From Salinivirga cyanobacteriivorans (GTDB lineage Bacteria; Bacteroidota; Bacteroidia; Bacteroidales; Salinivirgaceae), in contig NZ_CP013118.1 of the NCBI RefSeq assembly GCF_001443605.1, positions 2,367,501-2,431,500 of the forward strand: a stretch of DNA of 64,000 nt. The letters run 5' to 3'. Position numbers and translations under genes: made by a program. Positions 25,316 through 35,004 of the stretch are shown piece by piece. The notes below the pieces were generated by a model. The model was not told where the DNA came from, did not search any database, and worked only from the letters and a program-made list of their open reading frames with translations. Each line of letters starts with the position of its first letter. The first letter of the stretch is position 1.

Positions 25316-25445
25316 CATCCAAAAACGCCCTGAAAGGGCAACTAACTTCAACCCACAGGCAACGCCCTGGGTTGGCAGCAGCATGCAATAATCGCCGCGT
25401 TTGAAAGCAATTACCTCACAAACTGCAAATTATCGGCGAAACTCC
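25316..25445. repeat. Isolated REP-like repeat copy
   Basis: A single diverged copy of the mosaic block: cgccctgaaagggcaact, caggcaacgccctgggttgg, then the CGCCGCG / TTATCGGCGAA pair. It shows that the repeat family also occurs outside the islands. Confidence 0.7.
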
Positions 25446-25833
25446 CAATCACCACTTCGACTTACCAACTCAATTAACTCAACCACTCAATTTCCTGAAT
25501 AACTTCCAAATAGCAACTTACATTCTAAGTGTAACAGAGCCCTTTATATTTCGAGAGCTGGTTACGTTAGTCAGTAGCCGGATAGAACCAGATACTAACG
25601 GAGTAACTGATCCATATACCGGGAGGAGAAATGCTGTTTTTTGTTCGCATTATACCAGGGGTGTTCGTTTTTGAACACAGCGTCCCCGTCCAAAGAAAAA
25701 GAAAACAAGCATAATTATCTGTTTTTGTGGGTTTTGACAACCTCTGGCACGAAGTTGGACATCTCATTAATGAACCGTTAAAAAAGCAAGCCCCTAACCC
25801 AGGCAAGCTTTTAAACCCTTAAAACCCAAACCC
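25446..25833. other. Intergenic leader region of TonB/OMP gene 2
   Basis: No gene. It holds an inverted repeat GTTACGTTAGT (25561-25571) / ACTAACGGAGTAAC (25594-25607), a GTGTTC-GAACAC hairpin (about 25660-25677), and TGTAAC at 25530-25535 followed after 16 bases by CGAGAGC, which is only a weak match to the ECF promoter word. Confidence 0.4.
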
Positions 25834-28215
25834 ATGAAACCTAAAACTAATCCATTCGTGGTACTGACCTTGGTGTATCTATTTTTAGCCATAAGTACTC
25901 TTGCAAACAAAAACCCTGGTATTATTACCGGCTCCATTATCCAAAAAGAGAACAGCAAACCTGTTCCTTATGCAAACGTGGCTTTGCTTGACAATCACAC
26001 CCACCAAATCGTAACAGGAATTATTTCAGATGCAAATGGCCAATTCACCCTTGAAAACATTGCCTTTAACCGGTATGAGCTTCAAATCTCCTTTTTAGGT
26101 TTTGAAAAAAAGACGATTAACCTACAAGTAAATGCACAAAACAACCCATTAAAAATTGGTCGGGTAATACTCAAACGCTCAGCAGAGCAGCTTGATGAGG
26201 TTGTTGTAGCCGAAGAACGACTGAAAGGAAAACAAGAGGTAGATCGCACCATTTACACCGTAAACGACAAAATTCAGCAAACAGCCAAAGATGGCCTTGA
26301 CATTTTGAAACATATTCCGGGAGTTAGTGTCGATTTTCAGGACAATGTAACCCTCGAAGGTTCGGGTAATATCCTTTACCTTGTAAACGACGTTCCTCGC
26401 GACCAACAATTTGTGGCACAATTAAACCCGGAGGATTTCAATAAAGTGGAGATTATCACCAACCCCGGAGTAGAATACGATGCTGATGTGGATGCGGTGA
26501 TCAACATAATTCTCAAAAAAAGACCAAAGGGTGGACGTGGCGGACTTACCCTGACTTTGGCCGACCCGCACAAAATTGCAAGTAACCACCGCGGAAACAT
26601 AGAATACGGCGGAGAAAAATTCAGAGTCTTTGCATCTGACAGGCTCAATTACCAGTCATACAAAGCTTATTCAAAACAGAAAACCCGAATTACAAACAAT
26701 GGAGACATTACAGATTTTACACAAACAGGCGAAGGCTATGCAAGTTGGCTGCGTAACAGCACCAATTACGGAATCGATTTCTTTATTAATGACAAAAACA
26801 CGTTGAATATTTACGGCGACGCATACGTTTATGTGCGCAACCAGGATGAATTTAATGAACAGGGAACCGAAACTATAAATAATGAGCTGACCCGAAAGTT
26901 CAATTTGATTAATGACCAAAAGGACATAGGGCGAGGCCTGTACAATTCCCTGTATTACAAACACAAATTTAATGATAAGGGTCACCAAATTACGAGCCAG
27001 TTCAATTACTACAACTACAAAGCCTCCGGAAACCATCAGTATGATTACAGATATACATACCTGGACAGCATATTGCCCCAGCCATTTGAACTATCAAGAA
27101 ATGAAGAGACTGAAAATCGCAGGAATATGTTCGAATGGAGAAATGACTACAGCCGAAATATAGGAAAATTTCAACTCAAAGGAGGTTATTGGACTTATTA
27201 TCAATGGTTCGACAACACCTTCAACTCAGGAGCAAGTCAGGAAGAGCAATTCCAGTACAATGAATTCAGGCAGGAAGCATATGCCAGTGCGGCCAGCTCT
27301 TTGGGTAAATTTCAGTGGTCCCTTGGTATGCGTACAGCCTGGTCGAAAAGCCGCATCGACAAATCGGCCACAAACACCTATTTGGAACTGTTGCCCCAGC
27401 TCAGTGTAATGTATTCGATAAAAAAAGGGCAAAGCATGCGACTCACAGCTCGCCGTAGAATTGCAAGGCCCGATATGGCACAACTAAACCCATTCGAGAT
27501 GCAGACCGACAGCACAACCATCAATACAGGCAACCCTGATTTGAAACCAGAAATTATCAACAGGGCTGAATTGCAGTATTCATTAAACTTGAGGTCAAAT
27601 TATATAGCACCACGGCTTTATTTAGAATACACCACCAACAGCGTACAACAATCATCTTATATTAACCCGGATGGGGTTTCGGTACTTCAACCTGAAAATG
27701 TAGGTAAACGCTACGAATATGGTCTGGCACTTACAGCAGCAGTAAATTTAACCCGCTGGTTCAGAATTAATGCATATGCCTCAGTATATGGCACAGAGGT
27801 GTCTGACGAAAAGGGATACCATGAAACCCTATGGAGTAGCAGACTCAATGGTGCAGCAGTATTAACACCCTGGGAAGGAAAACCCTACAGTTTCTCCGCC
27901 ATTACGCAGTATATTGGACCAAGACTACGCTATAAAGCTGAAACTACCAGAGATGTGATGTTCTTATTACAGGCCGATGCAGGCATAACAGACAACTTTA
28001 AGGCATCTGTAGTATTTAACCCTCTGAGTCAGAATTTTAAATACGAGGCTACCGAACGTAACGACAACAATTATTATGCTTATCAGGAAGGTCGCGTAGA
28101 TGTAAGCCAGTTGCTGATGCTTACACTATCATACAATTTTAACTGGGGCAAAACACCCAAACAACTGGAACGCTCAACCGAATATGAGAGCGATGGTGGA
28201 AATGGGTTATTCTAG
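25834..28215 (+). CDS. TonB-dependent-receptor-like outer-membrane barrel (OMP_b-brl_3 type), paralogue 2
   Basis: The 793-residue protein has the same length and layout as the gene at 22762: signal peptide (about 1-24), carboxypeptidase-regulatory-like domain (GIITGSIIQKENSKPVPYAN), plug (LDILKHIPGVSVDFQDNVTL, NPEDFNKVEIITNPGVEYDA) and barrel (NPFEMQTDSTTINTGNPDLK). Long blocks are shared, for example RLKGKQEVDRT and NVGKRYEYGL, so this is a tandem duplication followed by divergence. The barrel surface parts differ more than the plug, which suggests different ligands. Unlike its paralogue, it lacks a clear ECF promoter. The substrate is unknown. Confidence 0.86.
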   Translation: MKPKTNPFVVLTLVYLFLAISTLANKNPGIITGSIIQKENSKPVPYANVALLDNHTHQIVTGIISDANGQFTLENIAFNRYELQISFLGFEKKTINLQVNAQNNPLKIGRVILKRSAEQLDEVVVAEERLKGKQEVDRTIYTVNDKIQQTAKDGLDILKHIPGVSVDFQDNVTLEGSGNILYLVNDVPRDQQFVAQLNPEDFNKVEIITNPGVEYDADVDAVINIILKKRPKGGRGGLTLTLADPHKIASNHRGNIEYGGEKFRVFASDRLNYQSYKAYSKQKTRITNNGDITDFTQTGEGYASWLRNSTNYGIDFFINDKNTLNIYGDAYVYVRNQDEFNEQGTETINNELTRKFNLINDQKDIGRGLYNSLYYKHKFNDKGHQITSQFNYYNYKASGNHQYDYRYTYLDSILPQPFELSRNEETENRRNMFEWRNDYSRNIGKFQLKGGYWTYYQWFDNTFNSGASQEEQFQYNEFRQEAYASAASSLGKFQWSLGMRTAWSKSRIDKSATNTYLELLPQLSVMYSIKKGQSMRLTARRRIARPDMAQLNPFEMQTDSTTINTGNPDLKPEIINRAELQYSLNLRSNYIAPRLYLEYTTNSVQQSSYINPDGVSVLQPENVGKRYEYGLALTAAVNLTRWFRINAYASVYGTEVSDEKGYHETLWSSRLNGAAVLTPWEGKPYSFSAITQYIGPRLRYKAETTRDVMFLLQADAGITDNFKASVVFNPLSQNFKYEATERNDNNYYAYQEGRVDVSQLLMLTLSYNFNWGKTPKQLERSTEYESDGGNGLF

Positions 28216-28232
28216 TCTGAAAACATTCAGAC
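28215..28232. terminator. Weak hairpin between convergent genes
   Basis: GTCTGAA and TTCAGAC form a 7-bp stem around AACA. No proper T-run follows on either strand, so termination here is uncertain. Confidence 0.35.
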
Positions 28233-28297
28233 ATTTCCAATGGGTTAATTTTGGCGCTGCGTCAAACAAGCTTGGTGTGGCATTTTGCTTAAAGCAG

Positions 28298-28681
28298 TTA
28301 CTTTTTCTTCATGAACTGCAAAATATCACGTATTTCTACAACACTAAATAAAAGATACAAAATCAACATCTCGATTAACAGCGTCTTAAACAAAACAGGT
28401 ACAGTAAACGCCATAATTAACATTGCAGCAATAAGCACAAGTAATTTCAATCCTGTTAAACCCATAAAAGCCCTGTTAAAAACAGCTAATCGTTTCTGCA
28501 CATACCGATAGAGTGCGTATTGTATAATCCACGTAAAAATAAGGTAGGCAATAAGTAAGTAAATATAAGCAGGATGAAAGCTAACCAAACTTGTAAAATT
28601 AAAAATAGCCCAACCCGCAAAAGATAAAACAAGACTTAGTAAAAGTGTAGTAATTAAAAACTTCCGGTATGTTTTCCACAT
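28298..28681 (-). CDS. Small four-helix membrane protein of unknown function
   Basis: The 127-residue protein is very hydrophobic with about four transmembrane helices (near 8-30, 38-58, 72-92, 95-118) and a basic C-terminus (FMKKK). Size and topology resemble AtpI-type proteins that assist ATP synthase c-ring assembly. The window's atpB has no such gene beside it, but there is no diagnostic motif and the gene lies 29 kb from the atp genes. It is safest to call it an uncharacterised membrane protein. Confidence 0.6.
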   Translation of the reverse strand: MWKTYRKFLITTLLLSLVLSFAGWAIFNFTSLVSFHPAYIYLLIAYLIFTWIIQYALYRYVQKRLAVFNRAFMGLTGLKLLVLIAAMLIMAFTVPVLFKTLLIEMLILYLLFSVVEIRDILQFMKKK

Positions 28682-28887
28682 AATTTTAGAATTTTTTTAC
28701 AAAAATATTTAAATTCATTGCAAATTATCCTAATTATCAAAAAAACCCCCGACTTTCTGGTAAGATTTATGCTTTTTCATTAATTTTAAACCCTTTTTCT
28801 TAAATTTTTATTAACAGCTTTGAAACAATTAATCAATAATTAACGAATAGATTTACAAATCGAAAAACCAACAAAAAATAAATAATT

Positions 28888-29865
28888 ATGAAGAATTTTT
28901 TACTTACAATTGCAGCTGTCACAATGGCTTTTAGCCTTTCTGCTCAAAACTGCTCAGACTTGTTTATTTCTGAATATATAGAAGGAGACTCACAAAACAA
29001 GGGAGTAGAAATTTACAATCCGACAGCAAACCCCATTTCACTTAGCGGATACACATTAGTTCGTTTTTCAAATGGAGATGTTTACCCAACAGATGAACTT
29101 GATTTATCTTATGTTGACTCAGTACAGGAGGTTCAGCCATATGATGTAGTTGTTGTTGTCAACGGACAAACCGTTGAAAATGACTATGGTGTAGTTGACC
29201 CCGAACTATACGACATGGCAGATATCGCCGGGCAGGGTGAATATGGGCTTGACCCCAACTACTTCAACGGAAACGATGCTGTTGCCATCCTTAAAAACGA
29301 CAACCTTGTTGACCTGCTTGGAAAAATTGGTGAAGATCCTGGTGAAGGTTGGACAGATGCCGATTCACTTGATTACGTAGCTGGAGAATATTACTGGTTA
29401 TCATGGACATCAAACCACACACTTATTCGTCAGGCTACAGTGCAACAAGGAGTAACAAGCAACCCAACTGCCTTTAACCCTGCCGAACAGTGGGATTCAC
29501 TTCCACAAAATGTATGGCAATACTTAGGATACCACGAGTGTGAGTGTGACCCTAACTACGATGGATACCCTGATTATTATGATTATACAGGAATTGGTGA
29601 TTTTTCTGCAGCACCAGCTAAAACTAAAATGGCTGTTTACCCCAACCCGGCTAAAGTTAACGGTCAGGTTAGAATTATGGGTGCCGAAAATATTGTGAGT
29701 GTAAAAGTTTACAATATATTGGGTTCGCTTGTAAAAACATACCCGATTGACAACAAAAGCGGGAATATCGTAATTGAGACCAGTGGACTTGGAAAAGGCA
29801 TGTATCTGATGCGTGTTGCATTTGACAACCTCACAGAAAACACACAACAACTAATTATAGAATAA
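28888..29865 (+). CDS. Secreted lamin-tail-domain protein with T9SS sorting signal
   Basis: The 325-residue protein has a signal peptide (about 1-19, ending SLSAQ). A lamin-tail domain follows (about 22-150; CSDLFISEYIEGDSQNKGVE, NPTANPISLSGYTLVRFSNG), then an Asp/Tyr-rich linker (CECDPNYDGYPDYYDYTG). A type A T9SS C-terminal domain (about 250-325; MAVYPNPAKVNG, KVYNILGSLVKTYP, GKGMYLMRV) completes it. It is expected to be secreted by the T9SS. Lamin-tail domains often accompany extracellular nucleases or phosphatases, and a secreted endonuclease I lies two genes downstream. It ends in a terminator. Confidence 0.82.
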   Translation: MKNFLLTIAAVTMAFSLSAQNCSDLFISEYIEGDSQNKGVEIYNPTANPISLSGYTLVRFSNGDVYPTDELDLSYVDSVQEVQPYDVVVVVNGQTVENDYGVVDPELYDMADIAGQGEYGLDPNYFNGNDAVAILKNDNLVDLLGKIGEDPGEGWTDADSLDYVAGEYYWLSWTSNHTLIRQATVQQGVTSNPTAFNPAEQWDSLPQNVWQYLGYHECECDPNYDGYPDYYDYTGIGDFSAAPAKTKMAVYPNPAKVNGQVRIMGAENIVSVKVYNILGSLVKTYPIDNKSGNIVIETSGLGKGMYLMRVAFDNLTENTQQLIIE

Positions 29866-29882
29866 TAAAGCATATTTTAATT

Positions 29883-29915
29883 GCGGGTATTCCTACACGG
29901 GTACCCGCTTTTTTT
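29883..29915 (+). terminator. Rho-independent terminator after the lamin-tail gene
   Basis: GCGGGTA (29883-29889) pairs with TACCCGC (29902-29908), followed by a long T-run. Confidence 0.8.
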
Positions 29916-29953
29916 ATAAATATGCATCACATCGCAAATATAAATTTTTCGCA

Positions 29954-32662
29954 ATGAAAGCATTATTCACAATTCTTGCTCTAATGCTCACCAGTTGGCT
30001 GGTAGCACAGCAAACCACAATAGAAGGAGTGGTAAAAGATGCAACAAGTGGCGATCCCCTCATCGGCGCCAACATCGTATTTGCAGACAACCCCGGAAAA
30101 GGAACAGCTGCAGACTTGAATGGTAAATTTACTCTAAAGGTTGAACCGGGAAACTACAAATTAAATGTTTCTTACGTAGGCTATAAAAGCAAAACCATAC
30201 CAGTTAGAGTTGGTAATGAAACGGTTACACTTGAAATAACACTAAAAAGCCAAATGCTGGATGAAGTTGAGGTTGTGGCCGATGTAGCCATTGACCGTAA
30301 AACTCCTGTAGCATTTATCAATATAAAAGAAAGTAAAATTACAGAAGAGCTGGCCGGACGAGACCTGCCTATGCTTCTGAACACCACACCCGGAGTTTAC
30401 GCAACACAGCAAGGTGGTGGTGAAGGCGATGCAGAAATTAAAATGCGTGGTTTCGACGGCCGTTTCGTAGGTGTTCTGCTTGATGGTATACCCGTAAACG
30501 ACATGGAAAATGGTACAGTATACTGGAGCAACTGGTTTGGTCTAAGTGCTGTAACCCGCACAATGCAAACACAAAGAGGATTGGGTTCTTCAAAATTGGC
30601 CATTCCTTCCGTTGGTGGTACCATCAATATATTAACCAAAGGTATTGATAACAAACTTTCATTTAATGCCAAACAAAGGCTCGACCAGTATGGAAAATCA
30701 ACCACAACAGCCGGTTTCAATTCAGGTGAAATAGGCAATGGTTGGTCTTTTACTGTCGCAGGATCATACAAAACAGGAGAAAGCTGGGTTGATGCCATGA
30801 CCACAGATGCCTATTTCTATTTTGCAAAAGTCAACAAACGAATTAAAAACCACACATTGAGCTTTACCACTTATGGGGCACCGCAACAGCACATACAACG
30901 TAGCGACAAACTCCGTATTCAAATGTTTGATTTAGACTATGCATTGGAAAACGGAGTTGACACATCAGTTTCTACAGCCGTTGTGGATAAAGGTATTGGT
31001 TATAACCGTAACTGGGGATACCTGCGTAGAACACGCAACAACCCAAATGCCGAAGCGAAAAAGTTCTATATGAACCGCAATGACTATTTTAAACCCATGT
31101 TCTATTTGAAAGACTTCTGGAATGTGTCGGACAAAATAAATGTATACAACATTGCCTATATGTCAATTGGCCGTGGCGGTGGCATTTCTGGTATTAGAGA
31201 GCAAGATGGGTCTGGATATACCATGAATTATGATCCGGAAACCGGACAGGCAGACATACAAAGTCGCTATGATGCAAATACAGACACATCGGGTTTTGCA
31301 GGTCCTCCAATTTTTCCGGAATATTCAGAAACACTTTATCGCTCAAGATATGCTGTAGCCAAACAAAGAAACGATCATATGTGGTATGGCTACCTTGGAA
31401 ACATCAATTATAAACCCCTTGAGCCTTTGGCCATTGATTTCGGAGTTGACCTCAGAGCCTACGAAGGCTCACACTACGGGGAAGTAGATGATTTACTTGG
31501 TGGAGATTACTACATAGATGAAAGTGATCAGCGGATAAACTATGACGAGAACCCAAAAGCGGCCATGAAAGGTGAAGGAGATAAAATTTTATACTATTCC
31601 ACCAGCTTTGCCAAGTGGGGTGGATCCTATTTCCAGGCAGAATACTCAACTCCAATTTTTTCTGCATTAATTAATGTAACCGGATCACTGGTTAACTATA
31701 AAAAAGAAGATTATTTTGCCGACACCGCAAGTAACGACAAAAACTTTTATGGTTATACCATCAAAGGTGGTTTTAACTACAATATCACAGACAGAATAAA
31801 CACCTTTGTAAATGGAGGATACTATGACAAAGTACAGATGCTATCTTACATATACGAAGGTTACACTGTTGAATATAACGATCAGGTTGACAATGAAAAA
31901 ATTAAATCGGTTGAACTAGGGTTTCAGTATAAATCTAAAATCTTCTCTGCCCGCCTGAATGGTTACTATACCAGATGGGAAAATACTGTTCGCCGAATTA
32001 GTGCCTACAAACAAGAAGGACCTAATTCAGGGCAATGGTATAACAATTATGCCGGTTTAGATGCTGAGCATATGGGTATTGAATTGGATTTCACCCTTAA
32101 ACCTATAGAAAATTTAGAAATTAAAGGGTGGATGTCTCTTGGTGACTGGACCTGGGATAAAGAATATGACGACCTCACGCTATTTAATTATGACCCCTTT
32201 ACAGGTACAGCTTATGAATATGACATTTCATTTGACATAAGTGACATTTATGTTGGTGGGGCAGCACAAACACAATTTGGAGGTCAGGTTCGCTATGAAC
32301 CCATTGATGGACTTTACGGATCATTAACAGGAACATACTTTGATCGGTACTATGCTGATTTTGAACCCGAAACAGCTACTGACGATGATGGTAATCCGCG
32401 TCAGCCATGGCAAGCCCCGTCACATATTCTCTTCGATTTTCATGCCGGCTACAGTTTCGATTTACCATGGTATGAAAAAATCAAGCTTAACGTTGGCCTT
32501 AATGTACTAAACTTATTTGATGAGCGCTACATTACGGCAGCACAGAACAATGCTGAAGTACTTGGTGGAGGAAACCCAGGTGAAAATTTTGATGCAGCTT
32601 CGGCAGCTGTATTTTTTGGACCTCCGCGCAGGTTCATGGTTAACCTTGGAATTCGCTTCTAA
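29954..32662 (+). CDS. TonB-dependent receptor
   Basis: The 902-residue outer-membrane transporter has a signal peptide (about 1-19, SWLVAQ), a carboxypeptidase-regulatory-like domain (about 21-105; SGDPLIGANIVFADNPGKG), a plug (about 115-225; LPMLLNTTPGVYATQQGG, MRGFDGRFVGVLLDGIPVND, SVGGTINILTKG) and a large barrel ending FMVNLGIRF with terminal Phe. The barrel end (NVGLNVLNLFDERYITAAQN) is typical of the family. Energy comes from TonB-ExbBD, not in this window. There is no SusD-like gene, so siderophore, cofactor or peptide uptake is as likely as glycan uptake. A terminator hairpin follows. Confidence 0.9.
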   Translation: MKALFTILALMLTSWLVAQQTTIEGVVKDATSGDPLIGANIVFADNPGKGTAADLNGKFTLKVEPGNYKLNVSYVGYKSKTIPVRVGNETVTLEITLKSQMLDEVEVVADVAIDRKTPVAFINIKESKITEELAGRDLPMLLNTTPGVYATQQGGGEGDAEIKMRGFDGRFVGVLLDGIPVNDMENGTVYWSNWFGLSAVTRTMQTQRGLGSSKLAIPSVGGTINILTKGIDNKLSFNAKQRLDQYGKSTTTAGFNSGEIGNGWSFTVAGSYKTGESWVDAMTTDAYFYFAKVNKRIKNHTLSFTTYGAPQQHIQRSDKLRIQMFDLDYALENGVDTSVSTAVVDKGIGYNRNWGYLRRTRNNPNAEAKKFYMNRNDYFKPMFYLKDFWNVSDKINVYNIAYMSIGRGGGISGIREQDGSGYTMNYDPETGQADIQSRYDANTDTSGFAGPPIFPEYSETLYRSRYAVAKQRNDHMWYGYLGNINYKPLEPLAIDFGVDLRAYEGSHYGEVDDLLGGDYYIDESDQRINYDENPKAAMKGEGDKILYYSTSFAKWGGSYFQAEYSTPIFSALINVTGSLVNYKKEDYFADTASNDKNFYGYTIKGGFNYNITDRINTFVNGGYYDKVQMLSYIYEGYTVEYNDQVDNEKIKSVELGFQYKSKIFSARLNGYYTRWENTVRRISAYKQEGPNSGQWYNNYAGLDAEHMGIELDFTLKPIENLEIKGWMSLGDWTWDKEYDDLTLFNYDPFTGTAYEYDISFDISDIYVGGAAQTQFGGQVRYEPIDGLYGSLTGTYFDRYYADFEPETATDDDGNPRQPWQAPSHILFDFHAGYSFDLPWYEKIKLNVGLNVLNLFDERYITAAQNNAEVLGGGNPGENFDAASAAVFFGPPRRFMVNLGIRF

Positions 32663-32681
32663 TAAATAATCACTATATTTT

Positions 32682-32717
32682 AAACCCACATATTTTCACG
32701 GGAATATGTGGGTTTTT
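32682..32717 (+). terminator. Rho-independent terminator after the TonB-dependent receptor
   Basis: AAACCCACATATT (32682-32694) pairs with AATATGTGGGTTT (32703-32715), followed by further T. The ATG at 32706 lies inside the stem, which argues against its use as the start of the next gene. Confidence 0.8.
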
Positions 32718-32735
32718 ACCATTAAATATCAAAAC

Positions 32736-34880
32736 ATGAAAAATATCTTACTCATAGTTGTATTGTTCATGACAATGCAATTGACAGCACAACCCACAGG
32801 CTATTACAATGGCACCGAGGGTAAAACAGGCACAGAACTTAAAGATGCACTAAACGATATCATCTCCGGCCATATGGAATGGGCCTATTTTTACGCTTCC
32901 GACATATTTTTACAGTCAGATGCTGACCCTGAAACACCCGGAAATGTAATAACTGTGTATAAAGGTTCATCTGTCGACGGTACCAACTATGGCACAGGCG
33001 GCGATTACCTGAACCGCGAGCATGTGTGGGCCAAATCGCATGGTCAGTTCGACACAGAATTGCCAACTGGTGGCGATGCGCATAACCTTAAACCTTCTGA
33101 TGGATCAGTAAATGTGGCCAGAAGTAACAAAGATTTTGACAATTGCCAGGCTACCGGCACTCAACACGACGAAGCTACAGGCTGCTATTACACCAGCGTA
33201 GCATGGGAACCCCGCGACGAGGTAAAAGGCGATATTGCTCGTATTATTTTTTACATGGCCACGCGTTACGAAGGTGAAAATGGTGAAGTTGACCTTGAAG
33301 TAAACGACCAGGTAGAAAACTCGCCCCAACCACTACACGGAAGACTCTCGGCACTTTTGCAGTGGAACGAGCAGGATCCGCCCGATGCTTTTGAGCGCAA
33401 CCGCAACAATGCCATTTTTGGGTACCAGCAAAACCGTAACCCCTTTATCGACAACCCGGAATGGGTTAACATGATTTGGGATGGCGCTGCAGCCAACAGC
33501 ATTAGCATTGCCGACGTATCTCAGTCGCAGGAAATGATATTTACAGGTGACGCTGTAAATATTGCAGCAACCATTACCGGAACAGGAACAATTGGCGCAA
33601 CCCTGTATTGGGGAACCGACATTGAATCCATGACCAATACCGTGACGATGAACGCTTCAGGAGATGAATATACCGCACAAATACCTGCACAGGCAAGCGA
33701 AACAGACATTTATTACACCATTGAAGCAACCGACGATAACGGATCTTATCAATCTGTACCATACACCTACCACGTAGAAGCCAATTTTACAGGCACAATT
33801 CAAACAATAGCCGAAGTTCAGGGCGAACAGGCCACAACTCCCCTCGAAGGTCAGGAAGTGACCGTTACAGGTGTTGTTACTGCCAATTTTGGTGAGGGAT
33901 TCTTTATCCAGGATGGTAGTGGCCCATGGAGTGGTATTTATGTGTATGATGTAATGAACCCACAAATTGGCGACAGTGTAATTCTTACCGGGACTGTCAC
34001 AGAATATTACGACTTAACTGAAATTGTTGAGGTAACAGATTATTATTTAATTAGTAGAGCAAACGAGCTTCCAGCAACAGAAACAATTCAAATAAGTGAC
34101 CTCGATGAAGCATATGAAAGCGTAGTTATAAAAATAGCAGGTGCCGAGTGTACAAATACTGATCTTGGCTATGGCATGTGGGAAATCAATGATGGAACAG
34201 GCAGCATGGCCGTCCACAATACACAAATTCACGAAATTGAACCTTCGTTGGGTACAATTTATGATATTTCAGGTCCGCTGAAATGGGATTTTGGCGAATG
34301 GAAAATAGAGCTGAGAGGTGCCTTTGATACACAAAGCGGTGATCATACAGCTCCAAGTGTAAATGAAGTAACTGTAAACAGCGCTACATCACTGAAAATC
34401 ACTTTTAGTGAAATACCAGAAGAAAGCAGTGCTTTAAATTTGGCTAATTATAGCGTAAATAACGGCATTTCAGTAACTGATGCTTCAATAGGTTACCCTT
34501 TAACAAACGTAATTCTAACCATCGACGAACTTACAGAAGGTGATTATGAAATAACTATCTCCGGTGTGGAAGATGGCTCGGGCAACGTTATGGAGACACA
34601 AACTGTTGCTTTTAGTTTTGGCACAGGCCTTGAAAGTTTTGAAAACCATAGCTTTCGTATTTATCCTAACCCTACCGACAATGGCAAGGTAACCCTCGAC
34701 GGGATTAAAAACGTGACACAAATTCAGATTACAGATGCTGCTGGTCGGTTAGTCAAATCCAGAACAAATACAAAAGGCAACAATTCCATCACAATCAACA
34801 ATTTAAATGATGGAATCTATTTCATTACATTAACTACAGATACTCAAAAACAATTTGTTTCAAAACTGATAGTACGGTAA
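32736..34880 (+). CDS. Secreted endonuclease I family nuclease with T9SS sorting signal
   Basis: This is a 714-residue protein read from ATG 32736 (MKNILLIVVLFMTMQLTAQ, a good signal peptide). The earlier ATG at 32706 is inside the upstream terminator. The endonuclease I domain (about 20-250) has the His-metal motif LNREHVWAKSHG with H96, and GGDAHNLKPSDGSVN. OB/beta-sandwich regions follow (about 260-460), including a DUF5689-like part (GEGFFIQDGSGPWSGIYVYD). An Ig-like segment (about 560-635) and a T9SS C-terminal domain (RIYPNPTDNGKVTL, about 645-714) complete it. It should degrade extracellular DNA or RNA for nutrient or phosphate scavenging. Confidence 0.88.
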   Translation: MKNILLIVVLFMTMQLTAQPTGYYNGTEGKTGTELKDALNDIISGHMEWAYFYASDIFLQSDADPETPGNVITVYKGSSVDGTNYGTGGDYLNREHVWAKSHGQFDTELPTGGDAHNLKPSDGSVNVARSNKDFDNCQATGTQHDEATGCYYTSVAWEPRDEVKGDIARIIFYMATRYEGENGEVDLEVNDQVENSPQPLHGRLSALLQWNEQDPPDAFERNRNNAIFGYQQNRNPFIDNPEWVNMIWDGAAANSISIADVSQSQEMIFTGDAVNIAATITGTGTIGATLYWGTDIESMTNTVTMNASGDEYTAQIPAQASETDIYYTIEATDDNGSYQSVPYTYHVEANFTGTIQTIAEVQGEQATTPLEGQEVTVTGVVTANFGEGFFIQDGSGPWSGIYVYDVMNPQIGDSVILTGTVTEYYDLTEIVEVTDYYLISRANELPATETIQISDLDEAYESVVIKIAGAECTNTDLGYGMWEINDGTGSMAVHNTQIHEIEPSLGTIYDISGPLKWDFGEWKIELRGAFDTQSGDHTAPSVNEVTVNSATSLKITFSEIPEESSALNLANYSVNNGISVTDASIGYPLTNVILTIDELTEGDYEITISGVEDGSGNVMETQTVAFSFGTGLESFENHSFRIYPNPTDNGKVTLDGIKNVTQIQITDAAGRLVKSRTNTKGNNSITINNLNDGIYFITLTTDTQKQFVSKLIVR

Positions 34881-34903
34881 TACAATAATAGTTTAAAACA
34901 ATT

Positions 34904-34943
34904 ACACCCCGGAAGCTATATCTAACTTCCGGGGTGTTTTTTT
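34904..34943. terminator. Strong terminator between convergent genes
   Basis: ACACCCCGGAAG (34904-34915) and CTTCCGGGGTGT (34926-34937) form a perfect 12-bp stem followed by seven T on the plus strand. Confidence 0.85.
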
Positions 34944-35004
34944 GAGGGTTATTGATTTTTAATATTTATTTGCTCGCCGGGAAGGCATATTGTCAAAAAC
35001 ACAA

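Noticed and set aside
25530-25558. TGTAAC-N16-CGAGAGC as an ECF promoter for TonB/OMP gene 2
   Set aside because: The -10 lacks the CGTC core and lies about 275 nt from the ATG, so it is kept only as a possible decayed site.
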